10,272 bases of DNA from an uncultured archaeon A07HN63 (GCA_000496215.1 KI543217.1:54962-65233), one strand, 5' to 3'. Shown: positions 1 to 7,180, counted from the stretch's first letter. Made by a program: numbers and translations. Notes: a model not told the origin generated them from the letters alone.

Positions 1-1047
1 CGCGTCGACGTACTGGCTGGCGACCACCCAGTCCCGAGCGAGGCGGGGGTCAAAAGCACGCGTCGACTGCTGGAGACAGCCGACGAGGCCGACGAATCGA
101 CGCTCGTCCTCGGCGTCATCACCGGCGGCGGCAGCGCGCTCATGGCCGCGCCCGCCGAGGGAATCTCGCTGGCCGATCTTCAGTCGACGACCGACGCCCT
201 GCTGGCCTCCGGCGCGACGATCAGCGAGATCAACGCGGTCCGCAAACACTGCTCGGCGATCAAGGGCGGCCGGCTGGCGACGGCGACCCAGCCGGCCACC
301 GTCCACTGTCTCGTCGTCAGCGATGTCGTCGGCAACGACCTCGCCACCATCGCCAGCGGGCCCTTCGTCGCCGATCCGACAACCTACGCCGACGCCAGCG
401 ACGTGCTCGACCGCTACGACTGCGAGGTGCCCGACGCCGTCAGCCGCCGACTCGACCGTGGTGCGACGGGCGAACTCGACGAGACGCCGACCGCTGGCGA
501 TCCGGTCTTCGACTCGGTGACGACGACGATCATCGGCGACGGGATGACCGCGGTGGGCGCCGCGGCCGACCGCGCGAGCGAGGCAGGATTCGACCCACTC
601 GTTCTCTCGTCGCGGGTGCGGGGCGAGGCCCGCGAGGCGGCAAAAACACACGTCGCCATCGCCGAGGAAATCGCCGTGACTGGCGAGCCGACTTCCCCGC
701 CGGCGGTCGTCGTCTCCGGCGGCGAGACGACGGTCACGGTCGGGGGCGACGGTACAGGCGGCCCGAATCAGGAGTTCGTGCTCTCGGCGGCTGTCGAGCT
801 CGCGGGCGGCGCTATCGAGGATGCGGTCGTCGCGGCGGTCGATACCGACGGGATCGACGGCGTCACCGACGCAGCCGGCGGGATCGTCGACGACACGACC
901 GTCGATCCGGCCGTCGCGCGCCGCGCCCTCGCCGACAATGACTCTACCGCGGCCCTTGCCGCGGCCGACGCCCTCGTTTCCACCGGACCGACCGGGACCA
1001 ACGTCAACGACCTGCGCGTGGTCGTGGTGCCGACCACCGACACGTAA
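1..1047 (+). CDS. Glycerate 2-kinase, GckA/MOFRL family (5' end cut by window edge)
   Basis: The reading frame is open from base 1, so the start lies outside the window and 348 residues are visible. Family members are about 430-450 residues, so roughly 90 N-terminal residues are missing. Enzymes of this family phosphorylate D-glycerate with ATP to 2-phosphoglycerate, feeding lower glycolysis in the cytoplasm. Seen in the sequence are the motif GDHPVPSEAG near the left edge, the glycine-rich ITGGGSALMAAP around nt 118-153, the conserved stretch AVRKHCSAIKGGRLA, and the C-terminal MOFRL-type region (GGPNQEFVLSAA, then DTDGIDGVTDAAGG and a closing TGTNVNDL). Those motifs are characteristic of the DUF4147 plus MOFRL architecture. 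The frame is intact to the TAA stop. It ends 63 nt before the next gene, which has its own promoter-like box. Assignment to the glycerate kinase type-2 family is firm; the in vivo substrate is inferred. Confidence 0.93.
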   Translation, partial: RVDVLAGDHPVPSEAGVKSTRRLLETADEADESTLVLGVITGGGSALMAAPAEGISLADLQSTTDALLASGATISEINAVRKHCSAIKGGRLATATQPATVHCLVVSDVVGNDLATIASGPFVADPTTYADASDVLDRYDCEVPDAVSRRLDRGATGELDETPTAGDPVFDSVTTTIIGDGMTAVGAAADRASEAGFDPLVLSSRVRGEAREAAKTHVAIAEEIAVTGEPTSPPAVVVSGGETTVTVGGDGTGGPNQEFVLSAAVELAGGAIEDAVVAAVDTDGIDGVTDAAGGIVDDTTVDPAVARRALADNDSTAALAAADALVSTGPTGTNVNDLRVVVVPTTDT

Positions 1048-1080
1048 AATCGGCAACATCCGTCACGACGAGTAGACAGG

Positions 1081-1088
1081 TTAACGTA
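1081..1088 (+). promoter_or_regulatory. Candidate TATA box for the zinc-finger gene
   Basis: TTAACGTA lies at -30 to -23 from the ATG at 1111, where a haloarchaeal TATA element sits when transcription begins at or near the start codon. There is a GGAG at 1106-1109, but it is only 1 nt from the ATG, too close to act as a normal ribosome binding site. A leaderless transcript is inferred; no start-site data are available. Confidence 0.45.
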
Positions 1089-1110
1089 CCGACGTCGTCC
1101 TGCTTGGAGT

Positions 1111-1293
1111 ATGGTCGATCCGACATCGGATATTGGCGAGGGTGTCGACGAGGAAGACGCCCCCGAGTGTGCTGTCTGCGGCGAGCGTATCGTCGAACTC
1201 CCGACGCATCGCGTTATCTCGACTGTCACCGACGGACAGATCGAACACGTCCACGTCTGCTCCGACGAGTGCCGGTCAGCGTATCTCGACTAG
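1111..1293 (+). CDS. Small Cys-rich zinc-finger-like protein, 60 aa
   Basis: A 60-residue acidic protein of unknown function. An acidic N-terminus is followed by C20-x2-C23-G, a short predicted beta-rich middle, and H48-V-C50-x3-C54 near the C-terminus. Two Cys pairs with this spacing suggest a single zinc knuckle similar in outline to TRASH or CPxCG-type small archaeal proteins, but I cannot name the family with certainty. It starts at ATG 1111, supported by the TATA-like box 23-30 nt upstream and by full coverage of the cysteine pattern. Overlapping frames of 65-83 codons are Arg/Ser-rich shadows. It sits between glycerate kinase and the SBDS gene, with a 58-nt gap to SBDS that contains a separate promoter-like box, so co-transcription with SBDS is not obligatory. 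Function could be nucleic-acid or protein binding; this is inference only. Confidence 0.8.
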   Translation: MVDPTSDIGEGVDEEDAPECAVCGERIVELPTHRVISTVTDGQIEHVHVCSDECRSAYLD

Positions 1294-1321
1294 CGGTGAC
1301 TGCTGTGTCGCGGGGGGACTG

Positions 1322-1328
1322 TTTTTAT
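1322..1328 (+). promoter_or_regulatory. Candidate TATA box for the SBDS gene
   Basis: TTTTTAT at -30 to -24 from the ATG at 1352 is the most AT-rich run in this gap and is placed as expected for a leaderless haloarchaeal transcript. No SD sequence precedes the ATG. The position also favours ATG 1352 over the GTG at 1337 as the start. Confidence 0.55.
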
Positions 1329-1351
1329 GACCCGCGGTGCAACGCCCTGAT

Positions 1352-2077
1352 ATGATCTCGCTTGAGGACGCAGTCACCGCACGGCTGGAGTCCCATGGTG
1401 CGCGGTTCGAGGTGCTGATCGACCCCGATGCCGCCCTCGAAATCAAACGCGACGAGTTCGACGGCGACCTCGAGGACGTGATCGCCGCCGAGGATGTCTT
1501 CGAGAACGCCTCTCGCGGCGACCGGCCGGCCGAAAGCGATCTCGAAGATGTTTTCGAGACGACCGAGCCGCTCGACATCATCCCGGCGGTGATCAAACGC
1601 GGCGAGATACAGATCACCGCCGAGCAGCGCCGCGAGATGCAGGAGAAAAAGCGGAAACAGCTCATCAACAAGATCACCCGCAACGCGGTCAACCCACAGA
1701 TGGACGACGCGCCGCACCCGCCCGAGCGCATCGAGCGCGCCCTCGACGAGGCCGGGTTTCAGGTCGACCCGATGGAGCCCGTCTCCGAGCAGGTCGACGA
1801 GGCACTGGACGACCTCCGGCCGGTGATCCCGATCCGGTTCGACGAGGTGACGATCGCCGTCCAGCTCCCCGCCGACTACGCCGGCAGCGGGCAGGCCGAG
1901 GTCAGAGAGTACGGCGATCTGGAGCGCGAGGAGTGGCAGAACGACGGCTCGTGGGTCGGCGTCATCACCTTCCCCGCCGGCCTCCAAAACGAGTTTTACG
2001 ATATGGTCAACGAGATCACCAGCGGCGAGGCCGAAACCCGTATCATCAAGGACGAAGACGACCTCAAGACGCGATGA
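1352..2077 (+). CDS. Ribosome assembly factor SBDS (Sdo1 homologue)
   Basis: A 241-residue archaeal SBDS protein. In eukaryotes SBDS, with an EF-2-like GTPase, releases the anti-association factor eIF6 from the new large subunit; archaea also carry the aIF6 partner, and a similar late 50S maturation role is inferred here. The N-terminal FYSH domain (about 1-90) begins MISLEDAVTARLESHGARFE and ends in the hallmark IIPAVIKRGEIQITAEQRR (77-95). A helical middle domain follows (KITRNAVNPQMDDAPHPPERI, 107-127), then a ferredoxin-like C-terminal domain (about 160-230, IPIRFDEVTIAVQLP). Length matches archaeal members. ATG 1352 is preferred to an in-frame GTG at 1337 because it gives the conserved family N-terminus and is 24-30 nt after a TATA-like box. 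The hflX gene downstream is also a ribosome factor, but a 209-nt gap separates them. Confidence 0.96.
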   Translation: MISLEDAVTARLESHGARFEVLIDPDAALEIKRDEFDGDLEDVIAAEDVFENASRGDRPAESDLEDVFETTEPLDIIPAVIKRGEIQITAEQRREMQEKKRKQLINKITRNAVNPQMDDAPHPPERIERALDEAGFQVDPMEPVSEQVDEALDDLRPVIPIRFDEVTIAVQLPADYAGSGQAEVREYGDLEREEWQNDGSWVGVITFPAGLQNEFYDMVNEITSGEAETRIIKDEDDLKTR

Positions 2078-2275
2078 GCCGACCGCACAGGCGTCGCCCC
2101 TGATTGTGCGGCGAGCGGCGGTGTCGCCGAACATTTCTTGATGCTGGCAGCCGAACCATCGGTACGGACGTGATGCGCACTGGAATCGAGTAACCACCCA
2201 TTTGATCGGTCGTCGCAACCCGACGGTGCGAGCGACTGCTGGTCGCCGTCCCGCGGCGGTCGTCCCGGCCAGCGC

Positions 2276-2280
2276 GGAGG
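2276..2280 (+). promoter_or_regulatory. Strong SD sequence deciding the hflX start
   Basis: GGAGG at 2276-2280 is 6 nt before the ATG at 2287. Most other starts in this window lack a usable SD, so hflX is probably translated from a transcript with a 5' leader. Its promoter should lie in 2078-2270, but I see no convincing TATA box there. Confidence 0.65.
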
Positions 2281-2286
2281 AATCCG

Positions 2287-3582
2287 ATGAAAGCGGTTCT
2301 CGCAAAGCGGGTCGACAGCGGCACCGCCGATCTCGACGAACTCCGGCATCTCGCGGCCTCGGCCGGCTACGATATCGCCGGCGAACTCACCCAGACCCGC
2401 AAGGAGGATACGGCCCACCACTTCGGCGAGGGAAAGATCGCCGAGATCGCGGAGCTCGTCGTTCGCACCGACGCCGACACGGTGATCATCGACAACGAGG
2501 TCGGCCCGTACCAGATGTTCAATATCGGGCGGATTCTCCCCGACGAAACCGAGGTACTCGACCGGTTTACCCTCATTCTCACCATCTTCGGCCAGCGCGC
2601 ACAGACCCGCAAGGCCCAGCTACAGGTCGAACTCGCCGAACTCCGCTACGAACTGCCGCGCGCCTCCGCCAAAACGAGCCTCGCCAAGCGCGACGAGCGA
2701 CCCGGGTTCATGGGGCTCGGCGAGTACGACGAGAGCCGCGAGCAGGATATCAAGGCCCAGATCGCCTCGATCAAGCGCGAGCTAGATTCGATTGCCGACA
2801 AGGCGGCCCAGCGCCGCGCTGAACGCCGTGACTCCGGCTTCGATCTGGTCGCGCTGGCGGGCTACACCAACGCCGGCAAATCCACGCTCCTTCGCCGGCT
2901 GGCGGCCGAACTCGATGTCGACGAAAACGCCGAGCGACACGCCGACCTCGACGACGTGGCCCAGTCACAGGACCGGCTGTTCACGACGCTGGGGACGACG
3001 ACGCGCCGGGCGGAGCTGGACCGTCGCGACGTGCTGTTGACCGATACGGTCGGCTTCATCTCCGATCTGCCACACTGGCTGGTCGAGTCCTTCCAGTCGA
3101 CGCTCGACTCCGTCTATCACGCCGATCTCGTCTTGCTCGTCGTCGACGCCAGCGAGCCGATCCAAGAGATGCGCGAGAAACTCGTCACCTCACACGACAC
3201 GCTCCGGGATCGCAACGAGGCCCCGCTCCTCACCGTGTTCAACAAGACCGACCTGATCGACGACGCCGAACTCGACGAGAAACGGGCGGCACTCTCCGGA
3301 ATCGCCCCGAACCCCATCGCCGTCTCGGGGAAGACCGGCGACAGTGTCGACCAACTCCGCGAGCGTGTCGAGGGCGAACTCCCCGACTGGGAAACTGAGC
3401 GGCTGGTCGTCCCGATGGCCGACGAGACGATGAGCCTCGTCTCGTGGGTCCACGACCACGCCTACGTTGATACCGAATCCTACGAGAGCGAGCAGGTGAT
3501 TCTGGAGTTTGAGGCCCGTCCAGCTATCATCGAGCAGGCGCGGGCGAGAGCCGCCGACCTCACGCCGGTCGAGTCGGCCTGA
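2287..3582 (+). CDS. hflX: GTPase HflX
   Basis: A 431-residue HflX-family GTPase that binds the 50S ribosomal subunit; bacterial HflX splits or rescues stalled 70S ribosomes under stress, and an equivalent archaeal role is inferred. The N-terminal HflX domain contains the nucleotide-domain signature DTVIIDNEVGPYQMFNI (64-80), RFTLILTIFGQRAQTRKAQ (93-111) and the archaeal form of the linker motif, RPGFMGLGEYDES (138-150), leading into a long charged coiled helix. The G domain follows: P-loop GYTNAGKST at 192-200, switch I region LFTTLGTTTR (231-240), DTVGF at 253-257, NKTD at 319-322, and a G5-like VSGKTG. All catalytic and nucleotide-binding motifs are intact. The 209-nt upstream gap holds no gene I can support. 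The 3' end converges on moaC with only 16 nt between the stop codons. Confidence 0.96.
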   Translation: MKAVLAKRVDSGTADLDELRHLAASAGYDIAGELTQTRKEDTAHHFGEGKIAEIAELVVRTDADTVIIDNEVGPYQMFNIGRILPDETEVLDRFTLILTIFGQRAQTRKAQLQVELAELRYELPRASAKTSLAKRDERPGFMGLGEYDESREQDIKAQIASIKRELDSIADKAAQRRAERRDSGFDLVALAGYTNAGKSTLLRRLAAELDVDENAERHADLDDVAQSQDRLFTTLGTTTRRAELDRRDVLLTDTVGFISDLPHWLVESFQSTLDSVYHADLVLLVVDASEPIQEMREKLVTSHDTLRDRNEAPLLTVFNKTDLIDDAELDEKRAALSGIAPNPIAVSGKTGDSVDQLRERVEGELPDWETERLVVPMADETMSLVSWVHDHAYVDTESYESEQVILEFEARPAIIEQARARAADLTPVESA

Positions 3583-3598
3583 GAGAAAGTTTCAGGAC

Positions 3599-4123
3599 TC
3601 AGCGTTCGCGTTTGATTTTCTCGACGACCCGAACGTCCTCGATCCCTGTGTCTGGATACTGGCCGTCGTCGTCCTTCTCGACGGCCTTGCACATGTCCCA
3701 GACAACGTTGAGTCCGGTCGTCACGCCCTCCAGTGCTTCCATCTCACACCCCGTCTTGCCGGTTGTCTCGACGGCGACCGTGAGATCGATCCGGTCGTCG
3801 CCAACCGAGAACTCACAGTCGACGTTGGTGATCGGAATCTGGTGACACATCGGAATCGTCTCCCACGTGTGTTTGACGGCCTGAATCGCGCCGATCCGTG
3901 CCGTGGCGAGCACGTCGCCCTTGCCGATCTCGTCGGTCCGGATCGCGTCGACCGTTGCGGGCTGCAGGTGGATCGTCCCGGCTGCGACCGCCCGCCGCTC
4001 GCTGTCGGGTTTGTCGCCGACATCGACCATCTGGACCGAGCCATCGTCGTCAGTGTGGGTCAGGTCGTCGGCCGCGGCGGATTCGTCGCTGTCGCTCGCC
4101 GCTGGCTCGCTGTCCTCACTCAT
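3599..4123 (-). CDS. moaC: Cyclic pyranopterin monophosphate synthase MoaC
   Basis: A 174-residue MoaC, which converts the 3',8-cyclo-GTP derivative made by MoaA into cyclic pyranopterin monophosphate in molybdenum cofactor biosynthesis (cytoplasmic, hexameric in known structures). Core motifs are MVDVGDK (32-38), KGDVLATARIGAIQAVKHTW (68-87), IPMCHQIPI (90-98), KTGCEMEALEGV (123-134) and WDMCKAVEKD (142-151). K68, D143 and K146 align with Lys51, Asp128 and Lys131 of the E. coli enzyme, so it should be active. Residues 1-30 form a disordered Asp/Ser/Ala-rich extension typical of halophiles. ATG 4123 is chosen over the longer in-frame start at 4228 because the extra segment would lie inside nnr and is not MoaC-like. 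ATG and the nnr stop overlap by 8 nt (4116-4123), implying co-transcription and possibly coupled translation. No other cofactor gene is in the window. Confidence 0.95.
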   Translation of the reverse strand: MSEDSEPAASDSDESAAADDLTHTDDDGSVQMVDVGDKPDSERRAVAAGTIHLQPATVDAIRTDEIGKGDVLATARIGAIQAVKHTWETIPMCHQIPITNVDCEFSVGDDRIDLTVAVETTGKTGCEMEALEGVTTGLNVVWDMCKAVEKDDDGQYPDTGIEDVRVVEKIKRER

Positions 4124-5568
4124 GCTCGAACGCCTCCGGAAGCCGCTCGATGACATCTGTCGCCACGAGGCTGTTGCCGGTTTCCTCGAAGGCCAGATCA
4201 CCAGCGCGGCCGGTGAGATACGCGCCACAGGCCGCGGCCGGTCGCGGCTCGCGGGTGGTCAGCAGCGCGCCGACTACGCCGGCCAGCACGTCACCGGTGC
4301 CGCCGACGGTCATCCCCGGGTTGCCGGTGCGGTTGATCCGCGTTTCCGCGTCGTCGGCGACGATGTCGTACGGCCCTTTGACCAGCAGTGTGTGGCCCAG
4401 TTCCTCGGCGAACTGCCGACCAGCTTCGCTCGTCGTGCCCAGTCGTCGGCCGTCTCGCCGCCCATCTCGACGAGTTCGCCCCGGTGGGGCGTACAGACCA
4501 GCGTCGCCCGCGTCTCGACCTCGGGGACAACCGAGAGCGCGTCGGCGTCGACGACCGCGCGGCCGTCGAACGCCGCGAGGAAGGTGGCCACCGTCTCGCG
4601 TGTCTCGTCGTCGTCGCCGACGCCCGGCCCACAGATCACGCCGTCCATGCCCGCGGCGAGATCGACGAGGCTGTCGACGACTCCCGGGGTGAACCCCTCG
4701 CCGCCGAAGTGGTGGACGATCAGATTCGGGCTGTAGCCCTGTATCTGCGCGGCGACCGGTTCGGGACAGGCGACATGGACGAGATCAGCGCCCGTCCGGA
4801 GCGCGGCTTTCGCTGCGAGGGCTGGCGCGCCGGTGTAGGGCCCGCCGCCGATCACCAGCAACTCGCCGTGGTCGCCCTTGTGACTCGCCGCGTCTCGGTC
4901 GCCCTGCTGCAGGCCGCCCTGCTGGATGTCACCCGGGCCGACGAACCGCTCGGCGGCCGCCGGGATGCCGATATCCGCGACGGTGACTTCGGCGTCGAGT
5001 TCGCGAGCCCGGGTTTGGTGTCGTGGAAGGTGACGACGTGGTCGGCGTCGACGGCGACGCCCGCGGCGGTCCCGGTGTCGGCGTCGACCCCGGAGGGAAC
5101 ATCGACGGAGATAACCTGCGTGTCGGCGGCGTTGATCGCGCGAGCGGTGCTCGCCTCGGGCTCTCTCAGCGCGCCCGTGACGCCGGTGCCGAGCATCGCG
5201 TCGACGACACAGTCGGCTGAATCCAGCCCAAGCTCGTCGATATCCGTTGTATCGCTGGCGACTGTCGTTGGTAGCTCTGCGTCCTGTAGCGCGGCCCAGT
5301 TTTCGCGGGCGATTTCGGTGCCGATCTGTTCGGGCTCGCCGAGCAGGACGGTTTCGGTGGCATACCCCGCCAGAAACCGGGCGGCGACGAAGGCGTCGCC
5401 ACCGTTGTTCCCCCGCCCGCAGACGAGGACGACGCGGCCGTCGGGGTCGACATGGTCTCGCACGACCTGGGCGACAGCGTTGCCGCTGGACTCCATCAAC
5501 TGTTTGCGCGGCACGCCGAGGGCGGCCGCGTTGGCATCGACGGCTGCCATCCGGTCGGCTGTGAGCAT
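4116..5568 (-). pseudogene. nnr: Bifunctional NAD(P)H-hydrate repair enzyme Nnr, with two one-base frameshifts
   Basis: Nnr repairs hydrated NADH/NADPH: the N-terminal YjeF_N domain epimerises R-NAD(P)HX to S, and the C-terminal ribokinase-like domain dehydrates S-NAD(P)HX with ADP. As given, the gene is split over three frames. Frame one starts at ATG 5568 and carries GRGNNGGDAFVAARF (51-65), VVDAMLGTGVTGALRE (121-136) and VISVDVPSGVDADTG (152-166). Frame two resumes near 5002 with ELDAEVTVADIGIP and holds HGELLVIGGGPYTGAPALAA, DGVICGPGVGDD and VVDADALSVVPE. Frame three resumes near 4416 with QFAEELGHTLLVKG and ends in the nucleotide-binding GNPGMTVGGTGDVLAG. Adding one base at each site gives 1455 nt, or 484 residues, a normal length with no motif lost. 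GGAGGT at 5571-5576 and an AT-rich box lie upstream. Sequencing error or very recent mutation are both possible. Confidence 0.9.
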
Positions 5569-5570
5569 AC

Positions 5571-5600
5571 ACCTCCTTCGGTGGCCGGCTAATTAATTAT
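5571..5600 (-). promoter_or_regulatory. Candidate nnr-moaC promoter with SD
   Basis: On the minus strand the tract ATAATTAATT (5600 to 5591) lies at -32 to -23 from the nnr ATG at 5568, the usual place for a haloarchaeal TATA box, and GGAGGT (5576 to 5571) lies just before the start. The tract also contains the TAA stop of the upstream methyltransferase (5599 to 5597). It is the most AT-rich 10-mer I noticed in this part of the window. Promoter function is inferred. Confidence 0.5.
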
Positions 5601-6228
5601 CGGCCATCCGACGCCGCCCGTGCCCGAAGCAAGAACGTCTCGCCGCGTTCGGTGGCCGCGTCGACACTGAATCCTGCCTCATCGAACGCGTCGGCCACCT
5701 CGCTCGCGGCGTGTCGCTCGCTTCGCGGCGGGCCGGACTCACCGCGGCCGTTTGCCGACCAGTCGACAACGACGACCGGGCTGTCGGGAGCGAGCACGCG
5801 CCGGAGGTCGGCCAGCGTCGCCGCAAGCGGGAGCTCGTGCGCGGTCATCGTCGACACCGCGGCGTCGGCCGTGTCGTCGCCAAGCGGGAGGCTGTCGGTC
5901 GAACTCTCGACGAGATCGACGGTCTCCGGAACGCCGTTCTCGCGGAACAGATCGTGCATCTCGGGCTGGATGTCGACCGCCGAGACGCGCCGAAGAACGG
6001 CGCGAGATCGGCGGTGTAGAATCCGGTGCCGCTGCCGAGGTCGACGAGGTGTCCGGTGGCGTCGCTGTCGCCGTCGCTGCCACTGTCGCCGTTCGCATCC
6101 CTGTCGTTGCCGTCCGCAGTGCCGCCAGCGTCAAGGGCGCCCAGCAGTTCCTCCCGCGAGCAAAACCGGTAGCGACTCTCGTCGTCGAGGCGGTCGGCCA
6201 TCGACGGATCGAACGTATGAAATCCCAT
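5597..6228 (-). pseudogene. Class I SAM-dependent methyltransferase with one frameshift
   Basis: A UbiE/Methyltransf_11-like methyltransferase of unknown substrate, read in two frames. The first runs from ATG 6228 (MGFHTFDPSMADRLDDE) through motif I, HLVDLGSGTGFYTADLAPFF (60-79), to G80. The second resumes near 5986 with VSAVDIQPEMHDLF (acidic loop binding the SAM ribose), DSLPLGDDTADAAVSTMTA and VVVVDWSANGRGE, and ends at the TAA at 5597. One added base near 5984-5991 gives 633 nt and a 210-residue protein with a complete Rossmann fold. Residues 34-58 are a Gly/Asp/Ser-rich low-complexity insert just before motif I. GAATAG at 6251-6256 (CTATTC on the coding strand, -28 to -23) may be a weak TATA box. 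It lies 28 nt upstream of nnr and could share its transcript. An annotation pipeline may wrongly report a shorter protein from the internal ATG at 5959. Confidence 0.87.
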
Positions 6229-6269
6229 ACCCGATGGAGGGCCCCGAGCCGAATAGCGTCTTGGATCGC

Positions 6270-7157
6270 CTACCCGTCACCAGCCGTCGTGTCGGCGTCC
6301 TGTGGAACGATCAACACCGGTCGGTCAGCCGACCGGACGAGTGCCTCGGCGACGCTGCCGAGCAGGTAGCGGTTGAGCCCGGTCCGACCGTGGGTGCCCA
6401 GCAGGATACAGTCGACCCCTGCCTCGTCGGCGTACGACCGGATCGCCGCCGGGATCGATGACCCGTGCTCGACGGCGGTGACGACCTCCGCGACGCCGGC
6501 CGATGCCGCCCGGTCGGCGGCGGCGTCAACAGCTGTGCTGGCCTCGGCTTCGAGTGCGTCGAGCTGTGGCAGCGCGTCGCTGCCGGCGAAAACAGAGGTG
6601 TCGACGGCCGACAGCACGTTGAGTGTCGCCGCGGTGTCGGCCGCGGCCTCGGCTGCGAGATCGAGGGCCTGCGTGGCAGGATCGCTGCCGTCGGTCGGCA
6701 CGAGCAGCGACTCGAAGGGGTAATCGAACCCCGCGTTCTCGGGCCGGAGCGTGAGCACCGGGGTCGCTGCTGTCCGAACCACCCGCTCGGTCGTGCTGCC
6801 GAGCAGGAACTCCTCGATACCGCGACGGCCGCGCGTCGGCATGACGATCAGATCGATCTCGGCGGTGTCGGCGTACTCGGTGATCGTCTCCGGGACGCTG
6901 CCCTGCACGACCGCTGTTTCCGTCTCGATGCCGCGCTCCGCGGCGGTGGCTGCCGTCTTCTCGACGAGCGTCTCGCCTTCCTGTTCGAAGACGTCGATCA
7001 CCTCGTCGCCGACACGGGTGACGCTGTCGTGGGCCGTGTCAGCGACGTTGAGCACGTGCAGCGTCGCGTCGTGGGCCGCGGCGATGTCGAGGACATCGTC
7101 GGTGACCGCCTCGGCACCGTCGCTGCCGTCAGTCGGGAACAGCAGCCGGTCGTACAT
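6270..7157 (-). CDS. Tandem universal stress protein (two UspA domains)
   Basis: A 295-residue cytoplasmic protein made of two UspA domains in tandem, each opening with a first strand of the form LLFPTDGSDGAE (5-16) or SLLVPTDGSDPATQ (150-163). The second domain keeps the ATP-binding pattern G-x2-G-x9-G-S (G254, G257, G267, S268, in GTHGRTGLNRYLLGS). In the first domain the initial Gly is Pro107 (P-T-R-G110, then G120-S121), so its nucleotide binding may be weakened. Known family members bind ATP or act in stress and energy responses; the role here is not predictable. ATG 7157 is preferred to the longer frame from 7208 because it gives the standard MYDRLLFPTDGS start and has a TATA-like TTAGTA at -29 to -24. 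It lies between a small membrane protein gene (stop at 7221) and the methyltransferase (41-nt gap). Confidence 0.95.
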   Translation of the reverse strand: MYDRLLFPTDGSDGAEAVTDDVLDIAAAHDATLHVLNVADTAHDSVTRVGDEVIDVFEQEGETLVEKTAATAAERGIETETAVVQGSVPETITEYADTAEIDLIVMPTRGRRGIEEFLLGSTTERVVRTAATPVLTLRPENAGFDYPFESLLVPTDGSDPATQALDLAAEAAADTAATLNVLSAVDTSVFAGSDALPQLDALEAEASTAVDAAADRAASAGVAEVVTAVEHGSSIPAAIRSYADEAGVDCILLGTHGRTGLNRYLLGSVAEALVRSADRPVLIVPQDADTTAGDG

Positions 7158-7180
7158 GAGTTGATCTTGTGTGGCCGGCG

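Noticed and set aside
2141..2173. 10-codon open frame (ATG to TGA) in the gap upstream of hflX
   Set aside because: No ribosome binding site or properly placed promoter box; such short frames are expected by chance.
2078..2286. Small RNA or tRNA gene in the SBDS-hflX gap
   Set aside because: I see no tRNA arms and no matching C and D box pair; GTGATGC near 2170 is only a partial C box.
1325..2305. 326-codon open frame on the - strand opposite SBDS
   Set aside because: Antisense shadow of an intact SBDS gene, with no family motif of its own.
4116..4313. Separate small gene starting at ATG 4313
   Set aside because: Its residues (GGTGDVLAGVVGALL and the rest) are exactly the C-terminus expected of Nnr, so it is the tail of the frameshifted gene.
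4388..5596. 402-codon open frame on the + strand opposite nnr
   Set aside because: Its translation has no recognisable domain and is Arg/Ala/Ser-biased. It is the antisense shadow of a GC-rich gene and spans both breaks of a clearly recognisable gene on the other strand.
4413..5991. Programmed -1 ribosomal frameshifting at the three breaks
   Set aside because: The direction would fit, but none of the sites shows a canonical slippery heptamer in the zero frame, and three independent recoding sites in two housekeeping-type genes is less likely than error or mutation.
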